From an uncultured Verrucomicrobiales bacterium (GTDB lineage: Bacteria; Verrucomicrobiota; Verrucomicrobiia; Verrucomicrobiales; Akkermansiaceae), in NCBI GenBank assembly GCA_937969125.1, contig CALBVA010000319.1:1-8323 (forward strand): a stretch of 8,323 nucleotides of DNA, given 5' to 3'. Below the pieces are notes generated by a model. That model saw nothing but the letters and a program-made list of their open reading frames with translations. It made no database searches and was not told the origin of the DNA. Below are positions 5,823-8,323 of the stretch, piece after piece. Numbering within the stretch: the stretch's first letter is position 1; every line of letters begins with the position of its first letter. The position numbers were made by a program, and so were the translations under genes.

Positions 5823-6815
5823 GTGCGAAAGACCGGAGTGCAGCGACTGGCCCTGACCTCGATCATTCTTCTGATCGTCATCATTTTTGCAGGTGCTGTC
5901 GTTCGCGTCACCGGCTCCGGCCTGGGCTGTCCGGACTGGCCGACCTGTTGGGGGAAATTGATCCCGCCAACTTCGGTCGACCAGATTGACCGTGAGAAGC
6001 TTGCTGCAGACATCATCAAATTTAAGGAAAAGGCTCCCCGCTATGGCCGCGACCCAGATGAAATTACCGTCGATTCCCTCCTCACTAAATTCGATGCCAC
6101 CCAGACCTGGATCGAATACCTCAATCGCCTTATCACACTTCCGCTCACGCTCGTCACTTTTATCCTCATGATCGCGTGCCTCCGCACTGGTCGTTTTAGG
6201 CGGGAGGGGGTCGCTTCCTTCGCCCTCGTCATCATCAGCGCCTTGGTTGGAATTCTCGTCGTCGCCACCGGACTGAATACCGCAGTCATCACCCTGCATT
6301 CCGCTCTCGCCTTCGCCCTCCTCTTCGTCCTCACCTATATCCTCTGGGCAGATGCCCCGGCGAATGAGTCCCGCCACTCCATCCCGGAGGCGACTCGCCC
6401 TCAGGTCATGGTTCTCCTTGCCTGCGTTATTATCGAGTGGATTCTCGGCTCGCAAATTCGCGAGATCACCGATCATCTTCAGATGCAATACGGTGTCGAT
6501 TCACGACCGTCTTGGATCGGAAAGATCGCCGACTCCTGGTGGTTCGTCATCCACCGCAGCTTTTCTTGGTCCATCCTCCTCGCCGCCCTCTGGCTGGGCC
6601 GGAAGGTCGGGTGGCGGGGCTTCGTCCCGCGCCTTGTCCTCACCCTCGTCTTCATCCTCATGATTATGGGAGTCATTCTCTCCCAGGTCGGCATCCACGC
6701 TGTGGTGCAGGTCCTCCATGTCGGCCTCGCCGGCATCCTCATCAGTGCCGTCTTCTACTGGTGGCTCGCCGCCGCTCCGGCTAAAAAACCTCTCCCCGAA
6801 CTCACGCGTGCCTGA
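5823..6815 (+). CDS. ctaA: COX15/CtaA family heme A synthase
   Basis: Heme A synthase oxidises the C8 methyl of heme O to a formyl group in the cytoplasmic membrane, making heme A for aa3-type oxidases. The 330-residue protein has about eight membrane helices in two similar halves. It starts with AGAVVRVTGSGLGCPDWPTC (23-42), whose C36 and C42 resemble the loop disulfide of Bacillus CtaA. A long extracytoplasmic loop (43-95) follows, then IEYLNRL (97-103). Expected heme-ligand histidines are H159 (TLHSALAF), H244 (VIHRSFSW) and H299 (VLHVGLAG); GSQIRE (209-214) matches the family QxxxGxxVRE region. The E-x-x-H pair of the first half reads E98-x-x-N101, so one heme ligand is Asn; the catalytic Glu is kept. 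The start is GTG 5823, just before the first helix, with no Shine-Dalgarno. The next gene overlaps its end. No oxidase or heme O synthase genes lie in the window. Confidence 0.92.
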   Translation: MRKTGVQRLALTSIILLIVIIFAGAVVRVTGSGLGCPDWPTCWGKLIPPTSVDQIDREKLAADIIKFKEKAPRYGRDPDEITVDSLLTKFDATQTWIEYLNRLITLPLTLVTFILMIACLRTGRFRREGVASFALVIISALVGILVVATGLNTAVITLHSALAFALLFVLTYILWADAPANESRHSIPEATRPQVMVLLACVIIEWILGSQIREITDHLQMQYGVDSRPSWIGKIADSWWFVIHRSFSWSILLAALWLGRKVGWRGFVPRLVLTLVFILMIMGVILSQVGIHAVVQVLHVGLAGILISAVFYWWLAAAPAKKPLPELTRA

Positions 6816-8025
6816 TTCCGAGACTGCTTTCCATAAGCGCACCTTCCGGCTCGAATGTCTCCGCTCCGCCCCGGCGGGTGTCATTGAGACCCTCAGCACC
6901 ACCTTCTCCATCCTCATCGCGAACCGCGTCTTCCAGGCCAGTGACATGGCCAAGGCCTCCCTCGTCGCGCTTCCCAGCCTTGGTCTTCTTCTTAGCCTCT
7001 TCGTCGTCCAGGCCGTCCGCCGCTCCGGTCTCTCAGTTAATGCTACCCTCGCCGCTATCCTTTCAGTTTCCGGCGGTGGATTCATCATCGCCTCTTTCGC
7101 CGGGGATCGCTTTGACCTCTACCTCCTCGGCATGGTCATCGCCCTCATCACACTGACCCTGAACCTCCCGCTTTTCTCGCAGATTTATCGAAAACACTAC
7201 CCGACCAAACGGCGCGGTGGCCTCTTCTCCATCACCGCCTTCCTTCGGAAGTTTTTCGCGATCGGTGCCGCCGTCATCTTTGGCTGGATGCTCAGCGAAT
7301 CACTGGATCACTACCCGATCCTTCTCCGCATCTACGCCGCCGCTTCCTTTCTGATGGCCATCTTGGTCCTCTCCATGGAGCGGGTGAACATCGGGCGGTC
7401 CAGCTCGGTGAAACTCTTCGATGCTTTCCGACACGTCGGCGAGGACGATCAATTCCGCCACCTCCTCATCTCCTGGATGATCCTCGGCTTGGGCAATCTT
7501 CTCTCCTACTCCCTCTTTGTGGAATACATTTCAAATAAGGACTACGGCTTTGATCTTGATGAAGGCGAGGTCAGCTTCATCACCACCGTCATTCCGGAAT
7601 CCCTCTTCTTCCTCTGCGTCCTCCTCTGGGGGCGGCTCTTTGATGGCATGAATTTCTACCGCCTCCGCTGCCTCATCAATGTCATCTTCGCCCTCGGCAT
7701 CCTCTTCTACTTTCTAGGAAACGGAATATGGGCGCTCCATATAGGTATCGCCCTTCACGGCATCGCTAGGGCAGGGGGGAACGTCATCTGGAGCCTCTGG
7801 GTCACGAAGTTTGCCCCCGCCGAACACGTTGCCGAATACATGAGCGTCCACACTTTTCTCACCGGCTGCCGTGGCGTTGTTGCTCCCTTCATCGCCTTCT
7901 GCCTCGCCTCCACCTTCGGTCCTGCCTGGGTTGGTGCCCTCGGCGCCAGCCTCATCTTCATCGCCACTGCGATGTTGATTCCGAACATAAAATCACAAGA
8001 TCAGAGCTTGCCAAAATCTCCGTGA
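6808..8025 (+). CDS. major facilitator superfamily (MFS) transporter
   Basis: This 405-residue integral membrane protein has about twelve hydrophobic segments in two halves, with a charged central loop (about 190-217), as in the MFS. The second half has GRLFDGMNFYRLR at 275-287, an A-type motif (GxxxDxxxxR) between two helices, and GIARAGGNVIWSLWVTKFAPAEH (318-340). The motif in the first half is degenerate (VRRSGLSVN). The substrate cannot be inferred. I start it at GTG 6808, which overlaps the heme A synthase stop by 8 bp (GTGCCTGA) and suggests translational coupling. An ATG at 6718 in the same frame would add 30 residues read out of frame inside the upstream gene. C-ending codons (ATC, CTC, GTC) dominate, as in the upstream gene. 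Confidence 0.87.
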   Translation: MPDSETAFHKRTFRLECLRSAPAGVIETLSTTFSILIANRVFQASDMAKASLVALPSLGLLLSLFVVQAVRRSGLSVNATLAAILSVSGGGFIIASFAGDRFDLYLLGMVIALITLTLNLPLFSQIYRKHYPTKRRGGLFSITAFLRKFFAIGAAVIFGWMLSESLDHYPILLRIYAAASFLMAILVLSMERVNIGRSSSVKLFDAFRHVGEDDQFRHLLISWMILGLGNLLSYSLFVEYISNKDYGFDLDEGEVSFITTVIPESLFFLCVLLWGRLFDGMNFYRLRCLINVIFALGILFYFLGNGIWALHIGIALHGIARAGGNVIWSLWVTKFAPAEHVAEYMSVHTFLTGCRGVVAPFIAFCLASTFGPAWVGALGASLIFIATAMLIPNIKSQDQSLPKSP

Positions 8026-8080
8026 GCAATTACTTCCCTGCCGTCGCTTGGAAATGAGTATTTCATCCTGATCGACAAAA

Positions 8081-8156
8081 GCCGCCTTAGCTCAGTTGGT
8101 AGAGCTACTGATTTGTAATCAGTAGGTCGACGGTTCGAGTCCGTCAGGCGGCTCCA
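8081..8156 (+). tRNA. tRNA-Thr (anticodon UGU)
   Basis: A full cloverleaf is present. Acceptor stem GCCGCCT pairs perfectly with AGGCGGC, the D arm is GCTC/GAGC, anticodon stem ACTGA/TCAGT encloses loop TTTGTAA with anticodon TGT, and the T arm is GACGG-TTCGAGT-CCGTC. The discriminator is U73 and CCA is encoded (8154-8156). It reads ACA and related threonine codons. It lies 55 bp after the MFS gene with no clear promoter of its own, and a strong terminator follows it. Confidence 0.97.
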
Positions 8157-8161
8157 CTTTC

Positions 8162-8204
8162 GAAGCCCGTTAATTCATAATGAGTTAGCGGGTTTTCTCG
8201 TTTT
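8162..8204 (+). terminator. intrinsic terminator of tRNA-Thr
   Basis: A stem from CCCGTTAATTC (8166-8176) to GAGTTAGCGGG (8182-8192), with two G-U pairs and a 5-nt loop, is followed by TTTT-CTCG-TTTT (8193-8204). Weak A-U and G-U pairs extend its base. This is a good plus-strand rho-independent terminator, placed 5 nt after the tRNA CCA end. Confidence 0.85.
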
Positions 8205-8263
8205 AAGGGGATCAAAATGCTAACAGTGCACTAGCTTTCAGTGAGTGTCAGAGAGGTTTCAAA

Positions 8264-8323
8264 TTACTTTGTTTCTCCTCCCTCTGTCAAAACGGCATCG
8301 AGTCCCGTCTTGCTCAAGAGCTC
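8264..8323 (-). CDS. possible C-terminal end of a gene entering from the right
   Basis: From the right edge the minus strand is open for 19 codons, reading ELLSKTGLDAVLTEGGETK, and stops at TAA (8264-8266). Codon choice is coding-like, and the 3' end would face the tRNA-Thr terminator. The stretch is too short to identify, and an open run of this length is common by chance. Confidence 0.28.
   Translation of the reverse strand, partial: ELLSKTGLDAVLTEGGETK

Noticed and set aside
6718..6807. 30-residue N-terminal extension of the MFS transporter
   Set aside because: It is an out-of-frame reading inside the heme A synthase gene, and the GTG overlap start at 6808 explains the gene better.

Overview
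The window looks like an ordinary chromosomal segment of a Gram-negative, respiring bacterium of roughly 55-60% GC. The best guess is a member of the Verrucomicrobiota or a nearby lineage. This is an inference from the gene mix, from a heme A synthase with EYLNR instead of the usual E-x-x-H-R, and from the absence of Shine-Dalgarno sequences in front of all eight genes. No database search was possible. I see no phage, transposon, CRISPR or toxin-antitoxin signature.

Layout. A tRNA gene with anticodon CAU lies on the minus strand near the left edge (151-226); its acceptor stem marks it as the lysidine-dependent isoleucine tRNA. A structured 217-bp divergent spacer with a 14-bp hairpin separates it from an AEC-family transporter on the plus strand (444-1418). 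That gene converges, 10 bp apart, on a two-gene minus-strand unit: a small membrane-anchored protein of unknown function (1429-1914) downstream of an RlmI-type 23S rRNA cytosine methyltransferase (1920-3080). From about 3.2 kb everything runs on the plus strand: a proline-rich, coiled-coil, tail-anchored protein of unknown function (3222-4502), then nuoB (4615-5154) and nuoC (5188-5733) of respiratory complex I, a COX15/CtaA heme A synthase (5823-6815), and a major facilitator transporter whose GTG start overlaps the end of the heme A synthase gene (6808-8025). A tRNA-Thr(UGU) with a very good intrinsic terminator closes the block (8081-8204). A possible C-terminal end of another minus-strand gene enters at the right edge.

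How the genes fit together. NuoB (cluster N2 carrier) and NuoC are adjacent subunits of the NADH:quinone oxidoreductase peripheral arm, and heme A synthase supplies the cofactor of aa3-type oxidases, so 4.6-6.8 kb is an aerobic respiration segment. nuoA does not precede nuoB and nuoD does not follow nuoC, so complex I is genetically split here. Upstream of nuoB sits a perfect 10-bp palindrome containing TGTGA-N6-TCACA, the classic CRP/FNR-family half-site arrangement, next to a reasonable sigma70-like promoter. This is the most specific regulatory signal in the window.

No clearly new multi-gene system is visible. The most unusual items are the CRP-like site before nuoB, a shared TAnnnTCCGGCC element before nuoB, nuoC and the heme A synthase gene, the Asn replacement in the heme A synthase, and the repeat-bearing tail-anchored protein next to the complex I genes.
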